Assembly (NCBI GenBank): GCA_024689605.1
Contig: JAILDD010000153.1
Location: 1-12,092, forward strand
Source of the DNA: Lachnospiraceae bacterium
GTDB taxonomy: Bacteria; Bacillota_A; Clostridia; Lachnospirales; Lachnospiraceae
DNA: 12,092 nt
Reading direction: 5' to 3'
The notes under the pieces are model-generated. The model worked only from the letters and a program-made list of their open reading frames with translations, had not been told where the DNA came from and did no database searches. Positions within the stretch are counted from its first letter, which is position 1, and the number at the start of each line of letters is the position of its first letter. Made by a program: the position numbers and the translations under genes. Below are positions 1 to 6,221 of this stretch, piece by piece.

Positions 1-1
1 G

Positions 2-118
2 ACAACAGCAAAGGCAGCAGCTAAGCCCGCAGCAAAGAAGACAACAGCAAAGGCAGCAGCTAAGCCCGCAGCAAAGAAGACAACAGCAAAGGCAGCAGCT
101 AAGCCCGCAGCAAAGAAG
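2..118 (+). repeat. Three identical 39-bp tandem repeats within the Lys/Ala-rich gene
   Basis: Copies lie at 2-40, 41-79 and 80-118 and are identical at every base. Each encodes the 13 residues TTAKAAAKPAAKK. The array probably continues left of the window. After 118 the pattern decays into two related 27-bp units encoding AATKAPAKK and AATKATAKK. Perfect identity, including at third codon positions, points to recent duplication by slippage or unequal recombination rather than old divergence under protein-level selection. Confidence 0.95.
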
Positions 119-223
119 GCAGCAACAAAGGCACCTGCTAAGAAGGCTGCAACAAAGGCAACTGCTAAGAAAGCAACAACAGCAAAGAAGCCGGCTGCAA
201 AGAAGACCACTGCAAATAAATAA
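2..223 (+). CDS. C-terminal end of a Lys/Ala-rich, histone H1-like tail protein (5' truncated)
   Basis: The window opens inside this gene; only the last 73 codons and the TAA stop at 221-223 are present. The visible protein is almost entirely Lys, Ala, Thr and Pro, in blocks such as TTAKAAAKPAAKK followed by looser AATKAPAKK-type units, ending in TTANK. Such tails resemble eukaryotic histone H1 C-termini and occur in bacteria on HU-like proteins, histone-like proteins and some RNA- or DNA-binding factors, where the positive charge binds nucleic acid without sequence specificity. The folded domain that would decide the family lies upstream of the window, so no specific product can be named. 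The reading frame is certain because the repeats are multiples of three and the other frames would not give this uniform composition. A terminator follows 29 bp after the stop. Confidence 0.75.
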   Translation, partial: TTAKAAAKPAAKKTTAKAAAKPAAKKTTAKAAAKPAAKKAATKAPAKKAATKATAKKATTAKKPAAKKTTANK

Positions 224-252
224 TCCGGTAGATTAAATATTAGATAATAATT

Positions 253-285
253 AAAACAGCACATCATGTATGTGCTGTTTTTCTC
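253..285 (+). terminator. Intrinsic terminator after the Lys/Ala-rich gene
   Basis: A perfect 12-bp stem (253-264 with 270-281) with the 5-nt loop CATGT runs into the T-rich stretch TTTTTCTCTTTTC. It begins 29 bp after the stop at 223 and separates this gene from malQ. Confidence 0.88.
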
Positions 286-298
286 TTTTCGATTATTC

Positions 299-326
299 TT
301 GACGAAAAGTAGCTGTATGTTATAAT
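299..326 (+). promoter_or_regulatory. Housekeeping-type promoter for malQ
   Basis: TTGACG at 299-304 and a perfect TATAAT at 321-326 are separated by 16 bp. Transcription should begin near 333, leaving a very short leader before the ATG at 354. The pair matches the vegetative sigma consensus at 11 of 12 positions. Confidence 0.8.
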
Positions 327-331
327 CAATA

Positions 332-343
332 GAAAACGTTTTC
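332..343. promoter_or_regulatory. Probable LacI/GalR/CcpA-family operator at the malQ start site
   Basis: GAAAACGTTTTC is a perfect 12-bp palindrome with the central CG typical of LacI-family operators, including maltose repressors (MalR) and catabolite (cre) sites. It begins 5 bp after the -10 and so covers the expected transcription start, immediately before the GGAGG ribosome binding site at 344-348. A repressor bound there would block initiation. Which regulator binds cannot be told from the site. The link to sugar control is inferred from site type plus the MalQ function. Confidence 0.62.
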
Positions 344-353
344 GGAGGATGCT

Positions 354-1832
354 ATGAGGGGAAGCGGAATTCTATTACCTGTCACGTCGATACCATCAAA
401 ATACGGCATAGGTTGTTTTTCAAAAGAAGCATATGAATTTGTTGATTTCCTGGCGAGTGCTGGACAGAAGTACTGGCAGGTTCTTCCTATGGGACCTACC
501 GGGTATGGCGATTCTCCTTATCAGTCTTTTTCGACATTTGCAGGCAATCCTTATTTTGTGGATGTTGAAGAATTCATTGAAAAAAAATGGATAAGCAGAA
601 AAGACTGCGAGAGCAGGGACTGGGGAGATGATCCGGAAAATGTTGATTATGAAAAGGTTTATAAGAACAGATTTAAAATATTAAAAAAGGCATTTCTTAA
701 AAGCAGGATCTCTGAGGATAAAGAGTTTATTAAATTCACAAAAGAAAATAAATTCTGGCTTGATGACTATGCTTTATTCATGGCGTTAAAGGAAAATTTT
801 AAAGGCAAGAGTTTTATGTACTGGCCGGATGAGATAAGAAAGCATTCAAAATCCGCTATAAAAAAATATGCGGAGGATCCCAAGTATTCTGATGAGCTTA
901 TGTGCTATAAGTTCATACAGTACTTTTTCTATAAGCAGTGGTTCGAACTGAAAGATTATGCAAATGAAAAAGGCATAAAGATCATAGGTGATATTCCTCT
1001 TTATGTTGCATATGACAGTGCGGATACATGGTCTAATCCGGAACTGTTCCAGTTAGATGATAATAATGATCCTATTGGTGTGGCCGGGTGTCCGCCCGAT
1101 TATTTTTCTGCTACCGGACAGCTGTGGGGAAATCCTCTGTATGACTGGGATTATCATAAGAAGTCAGGATATGCATGGTGGATATCGAGACTCAAAATGT
1201 GTTTTTCCCTGTACGATGTTGTAAGGATCGACCATTTCAGAGGTTTTGAATCTTATTACAATATTCCCTATGGCGATGCCACGGCAGAATTCGGACATTG
1301 GGAAAAGGGACCCGGGTATGATTTCTTTGCTGCAGTGAAGAAGGCGCTGGGGAAAAAAGAAATAATCGCTGAAGATTTGGGATATCTTACACCGGCGGTG
1401 TTCAAGCTTGTAGATAAGACCGGTTTCCCGGGAATGAAAGTTCTTCAGTTTGCTTTTGACTGCAATGAGGAGAATAATTATCTTCCTCACAATTACAATA
1501 AGAACTGTGTAGTCTATACAGGCACCCACGATAACGATACCACCATCGGATGGTATGAGAGTGCCGGCGCAAAAGATAAAAAATTTGCAAGGGATTATAT
1601 GGGGATAAAGAGTGCTAAGAATTTTAATTATTCACTTATAAGACATGCAATGATGAGTGTTGCGGATACTGCCATAATTCCCATGCAGGATTATCTTGGA
1701 CTTGGCAGCAGTGCAAGGATCAATACTCCGTCAACACTCGGTGGAAACTGGTGCTGGCGGATGAAGCCGGATGCATATACCAAGAATCTGGCTGAGACTA
1801 TAAAGGAAATGACTGTGTTATACGGAAGATAA
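354..1832 (+). CDS. malQ: 4-alpha-glucanotransferase (amylomaltase, GH77)
   Basis: This cytoplasmic enzyme transfers alpha-1,4-glucan segments between maltodextrins and releases glucose, feeding maltose/maltodextrin and glycogen use. The 492-residue length fits the short Thermus-like amylomaltases rather than the roughly 700-residue enterobacterial MalQ. GH77 signatures are all present: the N-terminal RGSGILLPVTSIPS, the SPYQ and GNPYF segments at about 54-68, and GDIPLYVAYDSADTW near 212-226. The catalytic residues are also visible: nucleophile Asp293 in RIDHFRGF, acid/base Glu340 in IIAEDLG, and transition-state Asp393 in GTHDND. The start is the ATG at 354, with GGAGG five bases upstream. 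It is a single-gene unit with its own promoter, a LacI-type operator and a terminator. No starch phosphorylase or transporter is adjacent in the window. Identification is secure. Confidence 0.97.
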   Translation: MRGSGILLPVTSIPSKYGIGCFSKEAYEFVDFLASAGQKYWQVLPMGPTGYGDSPYQSFSTFAGNPYFVDVEEFIEKKWISRKDCESRDWGDDPENVDYEKVYKNRFKILKKAFLKSRISEDKEFIKFTKENKFWLDDYALFMALKENFKGKSFMYWPDEIRKHSKSAIKKYAEDPKYSDELMCYKFIQYFFYKQWFELKDYANEKGIKIIGDIPLYVAYDSADTWSNPELFQLDDNNDPIGVAGCPPDYFSATGQLWGNPLYDWDYHKKSGYAWWISRLKMCFSLYDVVRIDHFRGFESYYNIPYGDATAEFGHWEKGPGYDFFAAVKKALGKKEIIAEDLGYLTPAVFKLVDKTGFPGMKVLQFAFDCNEENNYLPHNYNKNCVVYTGTHDNDTTIGWYESAGAKDKKFARDYMGIKSAKNFNYSLIRHAMMSVADTAIIPMQDYLGLGSSARINTPSTLGGNWCWRMKPDAYTKNLAETIKEMTVLYGR

Positions 1833-1838
1833 AAAAAG

Positions 1839-1864
1839 AAAAGCGGTGCAGATGCACCGCTTTT
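1839..1864. terminator. Shared bidirectional terminator between malQ and the anti-sigma gene
   Basis: The arms 1839-1850 and 1853-1864 form a near-perfect GC-rich stem capped by about 4 nt (AGAT). An A-rich flank lies on the left (1831-1842) and a T-run on the right (1861-1866), so each strand carries stem plus U-tract. The malQ stop ends at 1832. The leftward gene's TAA (1865-1867, complement) abuts the stem, and the T-run runs into it. Confidence 0.9.
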
Positions 1865-2695
1865 TTAGTTGCCTATTGGTGTTGCCTGGACGATAAAATC
1901 ATATTTTCTGATCTCATCACATATCCTGGATAATTCTTTTTCATCCATGGCCTGATTTGGTAAGAGTTTATAGGCATTGGGATCCGAACTTTCGGACTCA
2001 AGTTCCATATCATACGCAGATATCAGTTCTGTAATTTTGGAATAGTCTGTGTCAGGTACAACATAAATCATGATGCATGCACCGGCTCCTGCTGCGTCAC
2101 CATCATATGCGGTGGATTCCTCAGTGCTGCGCTCTTCCGATAATGCTTCAACGCTGTCACAGGATTCCTCGGCTTCTTCCGTATAATCATACTCGAACGT
2201 TTCACCTGCGGAATATGTATCACCTGCTGCTTTGTTCTCTGCAGAATAGCTGGCCTTGGAATTATCGACATTCAGAGTGGCGTAGGCCGAATCGGTTTCA
2301 TATGCCGGTGCTGTAGCGCTTTCTGAGCTGTTGTTGTGCTGTAATTTGATAAATACAGGAACACATATGCATAAAAGCACAACGGCTGCAGCAATGGGGG
2401 CAAAACGCATCAGTGCTGAGCTGGCTTTGAAACCGTGGCTGCTCTTGGCTGCGGCTTTATTATAGCGTATAACCGGAGCGGCTTCTTCGGTCGGTAAATA
2501 GTCAGAGGAAATAGTGCTGCTGATATTGGTGATGCTGCCGGCAACGTTCTCATTATCAGATGATGCTGCCGGAATACTGTCCAGGCGCGCATTAATCTTG
2601 TCCCAGATATCAGGAATATCAGTCAGAAGTTCCTCTTGATAGCGCTCTGAGAGTTCAGCTTCAAATATGCTATTGTCCTGAATTTTCTCATCCAT
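1865..2695 (-). CDS. Probable membrane anti-sigma factor for the adjacent ECF sigma factor
   Basis: A 276-residue single-pass membrane protein is encoded just downstream of an ECF sigma gene. The N-terminal cytoplasmic part (about 1-95) contains the segment LLTDIPDIWDKINARLDS, a pattern often seen at the start of clostridial anti-sigma proteins. One hydrophobic segment at about 98-118 (FAPIAAAVVLLCICVPVFI) is followed by an acidic Ser/Ala/Glu/Tyr-rich extracytoplasmic linker (about 120-205). A small ordered domain (about 207-276, starting ACIMIYVVPDTDY) then runs to the end. I see no zinc-type HxxxCxxC motif, so it is not a classic ZAS protein. Two starts are possible: the ATG at 2695 (GGAG nine bases upstream), used here, or a TTG at 2710 with AAGGA six bases upstream, adding five residues. 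Function is inferred from position and topology. The sensory domain is not recognised. Confidence 0.72.
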   Translation of the reverse strand: MDEKIQDNSIFEAELSERYQEELLTDIPDIWDKINARLDSIPAASSDNENVAGSITNISSTISSDYLPTEEAAPVIRYNKAAAKSSHGFKASSALMRFAPIAAAVVLLCICVPVFIKLQHNNSSESATAPAYETDSAYATLNVDNSKASYSAENKAAGDTYSAGETFEYDYTEEAEESCDSVEALSEERSTEESTAYDGDAAGAGACIMIYVVPDTDYSKITELISAYDMELESESSDPNAYKLLPNQAMDEKELSRICDEIRKYDFIVQATPIGN

Positions 2696-2724
2696 AAACG
2701 GCTGCTCCAAATTTGATCCTTAGA

Positions 2725-3264
2725 TCAGGCTGTACTTGCAAGTATTGTTCTGAGTTTTTTTACTGCTTCGTTGTACCGCCAGGTTACTGTTCCTATAGGC
2801 TGTCCTAATGACTCTGATATTTCTTTAAAGGTCATATCGGACAGTATCTTCATGTTTACCACTGTCTGTTCCGGCGGACTTAGTGTGGCGATGGCGTCTC
2901 TTACGCTTATCACATTTACGTTGCTGTCTTCGCCGGATGTTGGCGGATTGCCGCCTGAATCATCCTCCGGAAGCTCATCCATGGGCATTTCCCGGTTCTT
3001 CTTCCTTATAAAATCTATAGCCATGTTTCTGGCAATGGTCGCCAGGTAGCCTTTGTGACCGTTACCGGGCTTAAACCTGCCTGCAGTTTCCCATATCCGT
3101 ACAAAGCAGTCAGCTGCCAGGTCTTCCGCATCTTCCCTGTTTCCCACAACGCCATAAACTACCGTATAGATATAGGGCAGATATTCATCGTATATTTCCC
3201 GGAGGGCATTTCTGTCACCGGCTGCAACAGCAGAGATTTTTTCCTGAAATTCGATTTCTGTCAA
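2725..3264 (-). CDS. ECF-subfamily RNA polymerase sigma factor (sigma-70 family)
   Basis: The 179-residue protein has the two-domain ECF layout. Sigma region 2 spans about 22-91, with ALREIYDEYLPYIYTVVYG, the NREDAEDLAADCFVRIWE core-binding helix and the ATIARNMAIDFIRKK -10 recognition helix. An acidic Gly/Pro linker runs from about 93 to 117. Region 4 covers about 122-174 (LSPPEQTVVNMKI, then a helix-turn-helix TFKEISESLGQPIGTVTWR) for -35 binding. It should direct RNA polymerase to stress or envelope promoters under control of the downstream anti-sigma protein, whose gene begins 14 or 29 bp after this stop. The start codon is TTG at 3264: GGAG sits five bases upstream, an in-frame stop lies just beyond, and no in-frame ATG occurs before residue 81. 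A leftward promoter is visible at 3383-3411. Confidence 0.93.
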   Translation of the reverse strand: MTEIEFQEKISAVAAGDRNALREIYDEYLPYIYTVVYGVVGNREDAEDLAADCFVRIWETAGRFKPGNGHKGYLATIARNMAIDFIRKKNREMPMDELPEDDSGGNPPTSGEDSNVNVISVRDAIATLSPPEQTVVNMKILSDMTFKEISESLGQPIGTVTWRYNEAVKKLRTILASTA

Positions 3265-3382
3265 TGGTGCTCCGTTCAGGCCCTGTCTCTGCTATCTGAT
3301 ATAGATACGGACGGGCATACTGTTTTTATGGCTTTTTTTGAAAATAGGAAAAGATTTTTAGTTTTTCCGTTTGCTGTCTTAT

Positions 3383-3411
3383 ATGATACAATTATCTATT
3401 GTGAGTGTCAA
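3383..3411 (-). promoter_or_regulatory. Leftward promoter for the sigma/anti-sigma operon
   Basis: Read on the minus strand, a perfect TTGACA (3411-3406) and TATCAT (3388-3383, 5 of 6 consensus bases) are 17 bp apart. Initiation near 3376 would give a leader of about 110 nt before the TTG at 3264. It looks like a vegetative-sigma promoter rather than an ECF autoregulatory one. Confidence 0.68.
3384..3392 (+). promoter_or_regulatory. Candidate rightward extended -10 promoter for the CYTH gene run
   Basis: TGATACAAT matches the extended -10 form TGnTATAAT with one mismatch. The -35 at the right distance (TTTCCG, 3364-3369) is poor, but T-rich DNA lies upstream (3345-3366). Initiation near 3399 would give a leader of about 44 nt before the ATG at 3443. 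It overlaps the leftward -10 element. Confidence 0.42.
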
Positions 3412-3442
3412 AGAGTATGTTATCAAACTTACCGGAGAACAT

Positions 3443-3907
3443 ATGGAAATAGAAAGAAAATTTTTGATCGACAAACTGCCTGAGGATTTAGGGAAATACC
3501 CTTTTCATATTATAGAGCAGGGATATCTGAGTACTGAGCCGGTGGTTAGAGTCAGACGTTCAGATGATGATTATTATATGACATACAAGGGGAAAGGGTT
3601 TCTTTCCAGGGAGGAGTACAATCTTCCTCTTACAAAGGAATCCTATGAACATCTGATCACAAAAGCTGACGGAAATATAATAAGTAAGAAGAGATATCTT
3701 ATTCCGATAGAGGGTACTTCACTTACGATAGAGCTGGATATCTTTGATAAGCCATTTGCACCTTTGGTGCTGGCAGAGGTTGAGTTTGAGACCGAGGAGG
3801 AAGCTATGGCTTTTATTCCGCCGGCATGGTTCGGGGAGGATGTAACTCATGATACCGAATACCACAATTCAACTATGTCCAGGAAAGTGTTTGGCGGTGG
3901 AGAATAG
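3443..3907 (+). CDS. CYTH-domain protein (triphosphate tunnel metalloenzyme family)
   Basis: The 154-residue protein opens with MEIERKFLI, the ExExK signature that defines CYTH/triphosphate tunnel enzymes (E2, E4, K6). It continues with the alternating charged beta strands expected of the tunnel: VVRVRR (34-39), YMTYKGKG (45-52), REEYNLPL (56-63), KKRYLIP (82-88), SLTIELDIF (93-101) and LAEVEFETEEEA (110-121). Known members hydrolyse inorganic tripolyphosphate or other organic triphosphates with Mg or Mn; the exact substrate cannot be read here. The start is the ATG at 3443 with GGAG five bases upstream. The frame stays open 24 codons further to a TTG at 3371, but that extension has no ribosome site and would destroy the N-terminal signature position. 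The next gene starts 3 bp after the stop, so they are probably cotranscribed. Confidence 0.9.
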   Translation: MEIERKFLIDKLPEDLGKYPFHIIEQGYLSTEPVVRVRRSDDDYYMTYKGKGFLSREEYNLPLTKESYEHLITKADGNIISKKRYLIPIEGTSLTIELDIFDKPFAPLVLAEVEFETEEEAMAFIPPAWFGEDVTHDTEYHNSTMSRKVFGGGE

Positions 3908-3910
3908 CAC

Positions 3911-5146
3911 ATGCCGGATGTTATAAGAAAAGCTGAAAAAGTACTGTTTGTTCTGGCGTGGATGGCATTGACGGCTGCGTCAGTTTATCTGTTCTACAGG
4001 CAGAGTGTACCGACAGGAGTGACAGGTGAGTATGCGGCGGATCTCATAACCCATATAGTATGGGTTATAAATGAAGAAGGAGTGATATATTCACTTAATT
4101 CACTGGTTTTTTACCTGCTGTACCTGGGATTCGGAAATACGCTTGGCATTGCGGTCTTTATGGGACTGGCGGAAAGTGCCACAGTATTTGTGCTGTACAG
4201 ATTTTTCCTTTCGCTGGATGGAATGAACGGATGCAGAACGGATGAAGACGGAAAGATACTGTTCAGATGGTATACGATGGGCTTTATGTTCATTATATCA
4301 GTGGTAATCCCTTTTGTGTTTCCACATTTTTATTATGGAAATATGGCAATGAACAGCTGGCACAATGATACTTATATTACAATGCGTCTGTTCTCGGTTC
4401 CGGCTTTTGCCCTGTATCTTAAAATGTGTCGTTCGTACAGGGAAGGAGTTAAACTTAAGGACTGGCTGCTCCTTACGCTGCTGCTTATACTTTCAACGGC
4501 GTCTAAGCCAAGCTTTTTCTTAGCGATAGCACCTGTTGCTTTAGTTATATTCCTTTGGGATTTTATATGTAATATAAAAAATCTTACAGTGATAAAACGC
4601 ATAATAATATTCGGATGTTCTTTTCTTCCGGCAGCCGCTGTTATTTTTTATCAGAATAAACTTTTATACGGCGATGATGCATCCCAGGAAGCCAGCATAG
4701 TTTTCGATCCCTTTACCGTTGCCTCCATAAACGGAAATCCTGCTGTGAAGTTAGGGATCCTTTTGGTATTTCCTTTGATCGTTATGGTATATTGTTTCAG
4801 GAAAGTGAAGAACAATCCCGGAAAGTATTACTGGTATGTTTTAACCTGGGGATTCTGGGCGGTAGAAATGTTTTATTATATGTTCCTTGCTGAGGGAGGA
4901 GACAGGTGGCATGATGAGAATTTTTCCTGGGGGGCACAGTTCGGAAATTACATACTTTATATTGTAAGCTTCTATATGGTAAAAGAAGTTTTGGGCCGTG
5001 TTATTGAAAACAGGAAGAATGGTAAAGCACCTGACAGAAAAGACCTGATATTTGTGGGAACATCTGCAGTATTCTTTGTTTATCTGACAGCTGCAGGCGG
5101 ATTATATTTTCTTCATGTGATGGTTGGACATTTCCCATTATTCTGA
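3911..5146 (+). CDS. Polytopic membrane protein of unknown function
   Basis: I do not recognise this 411-residue family. Roughly ten hydrophobic segments are visible, at about 10-29, 57-75, 77-98, 118-139, 156-171, 184-198, 201-219, 229-246, 278-295, 306-325, 344-362 and 379-404; some may pair as re-entrant or half helices. Conserved-looking polar motifs sit in the loops: SWHNDTYITMR (149-159) after the fourth segment, and GGDRWHDENFSWGAQFG (329-345). Paired Trp-His-Asn/Asp motifs in outer loops, with an acidic residue after the first segment (TGEYAAD, 38-44), suggest a membrane enzyme such as a GT-C-like lipid-linked glycosyltransferase or polymerase, but that is speculation. The ATG at 3911 has GGAG eight bases upstream and lies 3 bp from the CYTH stop, so translation is probably coupled. 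Confidence 0.8.
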   Translation: MPDVIRKAEKVLFVLAWMALTAASVYLFYRQSVPTGVTGEYAADLITHIVWVINEEGVIYSLNSLVFYLLYLGFGNTLGIAVFMGLAESATVFVLYRFFLSLDGMNGCRTDEDGKILFRWYTMGFMFIISVVIPFVFPHFYYGNMAMNSWHNDTYITMRLFSVPAFALYLKMCRSYREGVKLKDWLLLTLLLILSTASKPSFFLAIAPVALVIFLWDFICNIKNLTVIKRIIIFGCSFLPAAAVIFYQNKLLYGDDASQEASIVFDPFTVASINGNPAVKLGILLVFPLIVMVYCFRKVKNNPGKYYWYVLTWGFWAVEMFYYMFLAEGGDRWHDENFSWGAQFGNYILYIVSFYMVKEVLGRVIENRKNGKAPDRKDLIFVGTSAVFFVYLTAAGGLYFLHVMVGHFPLF

Positions 5147-5168
5147 CTCGGGGTAGAAAGGGGTACAA

Positions 5169-6221
5169 ATGACAGAAAAGAATGGCAATACTTGGCGCGA
5201 CAATCTGGTGGAAAAAGAACTTCCTTTAGAGGAAATAGCTGATAAACTGGTAGATCATGCAGGAGACAGTGTCTGGGGTTTTGAAATCTACTATCATAAA
5301 AGACCCGATGGTGATGCTGTCGGTTCTGCTTACGGTCTTGGCCTGGGGCTCGCATCTCTGGGGGCTTGTGTGAAAGTGCTTGGTAACGAACCTGTTCCGG
5401 AAATGTACAGGTATCAGACAGACCCGGCTGAGAGAATAATGTATTCCGGTAATACCAGACGTACATTGAGGATAGCGGTGGATACTGCTACTTCAGCACG
5501 GCTGGGAAAATATTCGGATGTGGGAATGGATTATGTGCTGGATCATCATGTGACCAATATGATCGCAGCTGAGGGGCATATGCCTGCTCCATACAGGTAT
5601 GTAGAACCGGAGGCTGCATCCTGCGCAGAGATAATTTTGAAGCTCCTGAAACTTATGCGTGTATCTATAACAAAGCAGATAGCAAATCTTTTGTATATGG
5701 GGCTTGTGACGGATGTGTCCTGCTTCAGGGCTATGTCCACAACTACGGCTTCATTGGAAGCGGCAGCAGAGCTGGCAGGTTGCGGTGCTGACATAGTCGA
5801 TATAGGAAGGCATCATTATATGCGGAAGACTCCCGGACAGATAGGGATGGAAAAGGAAGTATATGACAGACTGGTTTTTTCAGAGGACAATGAAGTAGTC
5901 GGAAGTTATGTGACTGCTCTGGATTACGCGCATCATGCCATAACGGATCCCGAACTTGGAGATTTTATGAATACGGTGGATCAGATATGCAAGCCTGACA
6001 AGGGTATTGCCCATGCCCATGTGCTGGTGCGGGAGCTGAAACCCGGATTTTGCAGGGTATCGGTTACATCAAGACTGCCTGTAAACGCTGCAAGGATATG
6101 TGAAAAAATAGGCGGCGGAGGTCATGATAATGCTTCGGGGGCAGAGATGGAAGGAAATCCGAAGGATATTCTGGAGGAAGTGATGCGGCTTTGCAGACAG
6201 GAAGTTGAGGAAAGGCTGTGA
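5169..6221 (+). CDS. DHH/DHHA1 phosphoesterase, NrnA-like (nanoRNase / pAp or cyclic-dinucleotide-type hydrolase)
   Basis: A 350-residue cytoplasmic metallophosphoesterase. The DHH domain shows motif I as HKRPDGDAVGS (His43, Asp47, Asp49), motif II Asp105 in AVDTA, motif III DHH at 125-127, and motif IV Asp182 in YMGLVTDVSCF. The C-terminal DHHA1 domain carries the substrate-binding GGGGH at 315-319. NrnA-type enzymes degrade 2-5 nt RNAs and often 3'-phosphoadenosine 5'-phosphate; related proteins cleave linear dinucleotides or c-di-AMP. There is no GGDEF-like or PAS part and no transmembrane segment, so this is not GdpP. Motif IV reads TDVSCF where TDTGxF is usual, but all metal ligands are kept. 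An N-terminal extension of about 35 residues precedes motif I. The ATG at 5169 follows AAAGGGG by five bases. Confidence 0.9.
   Translation: MTEKNGNTWRDNLVEKELPLEEIADKLVDHAGDSVWGFEIYYHKRPDGDAVGSAYGLGLGLASLGACVKVLGNEPVPEMYRYQTDPAERIMYSGNTRRTLRIAVDTATSARLGKYSDVGMDYVLDHHVTNMIAAEGHMPAPYRYVEPEAASCAEIILKLLKLMRVSITKQIANLLYMGLVTDVSCFRAMSTTTASLEAAAELAGCGADIVDIGRHHYMRKTPGQIGMEKEVYDRLVFSEDNEVVGSYVTALDYAHHAITDPELGDFMNTVDQICKPDKGIAHAHVLVRELKPGFCRVSVTSRLPVNAARICEKIGGGGHDNASGAEMEGNPKDILEEVMRLCRQEVEERL

Noticed and set aside
2..223. CRISPR-like regularly repeated array at the left edge
   Set aside because: The 39-bp units are contiguous with no spacers and stay in a single coding frame, so this is an intragenic tandem repeat.
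3371..3442. In-frame 24-codon N-terminal extension of the CYTH gene from a TTG at 3371
   Set aside because: It has no ribosome binding site, overlaps both candidate promoters, and would push the ExExK signature away from its normal N-terminal position. The ATG at 3443 has a good GGAG.
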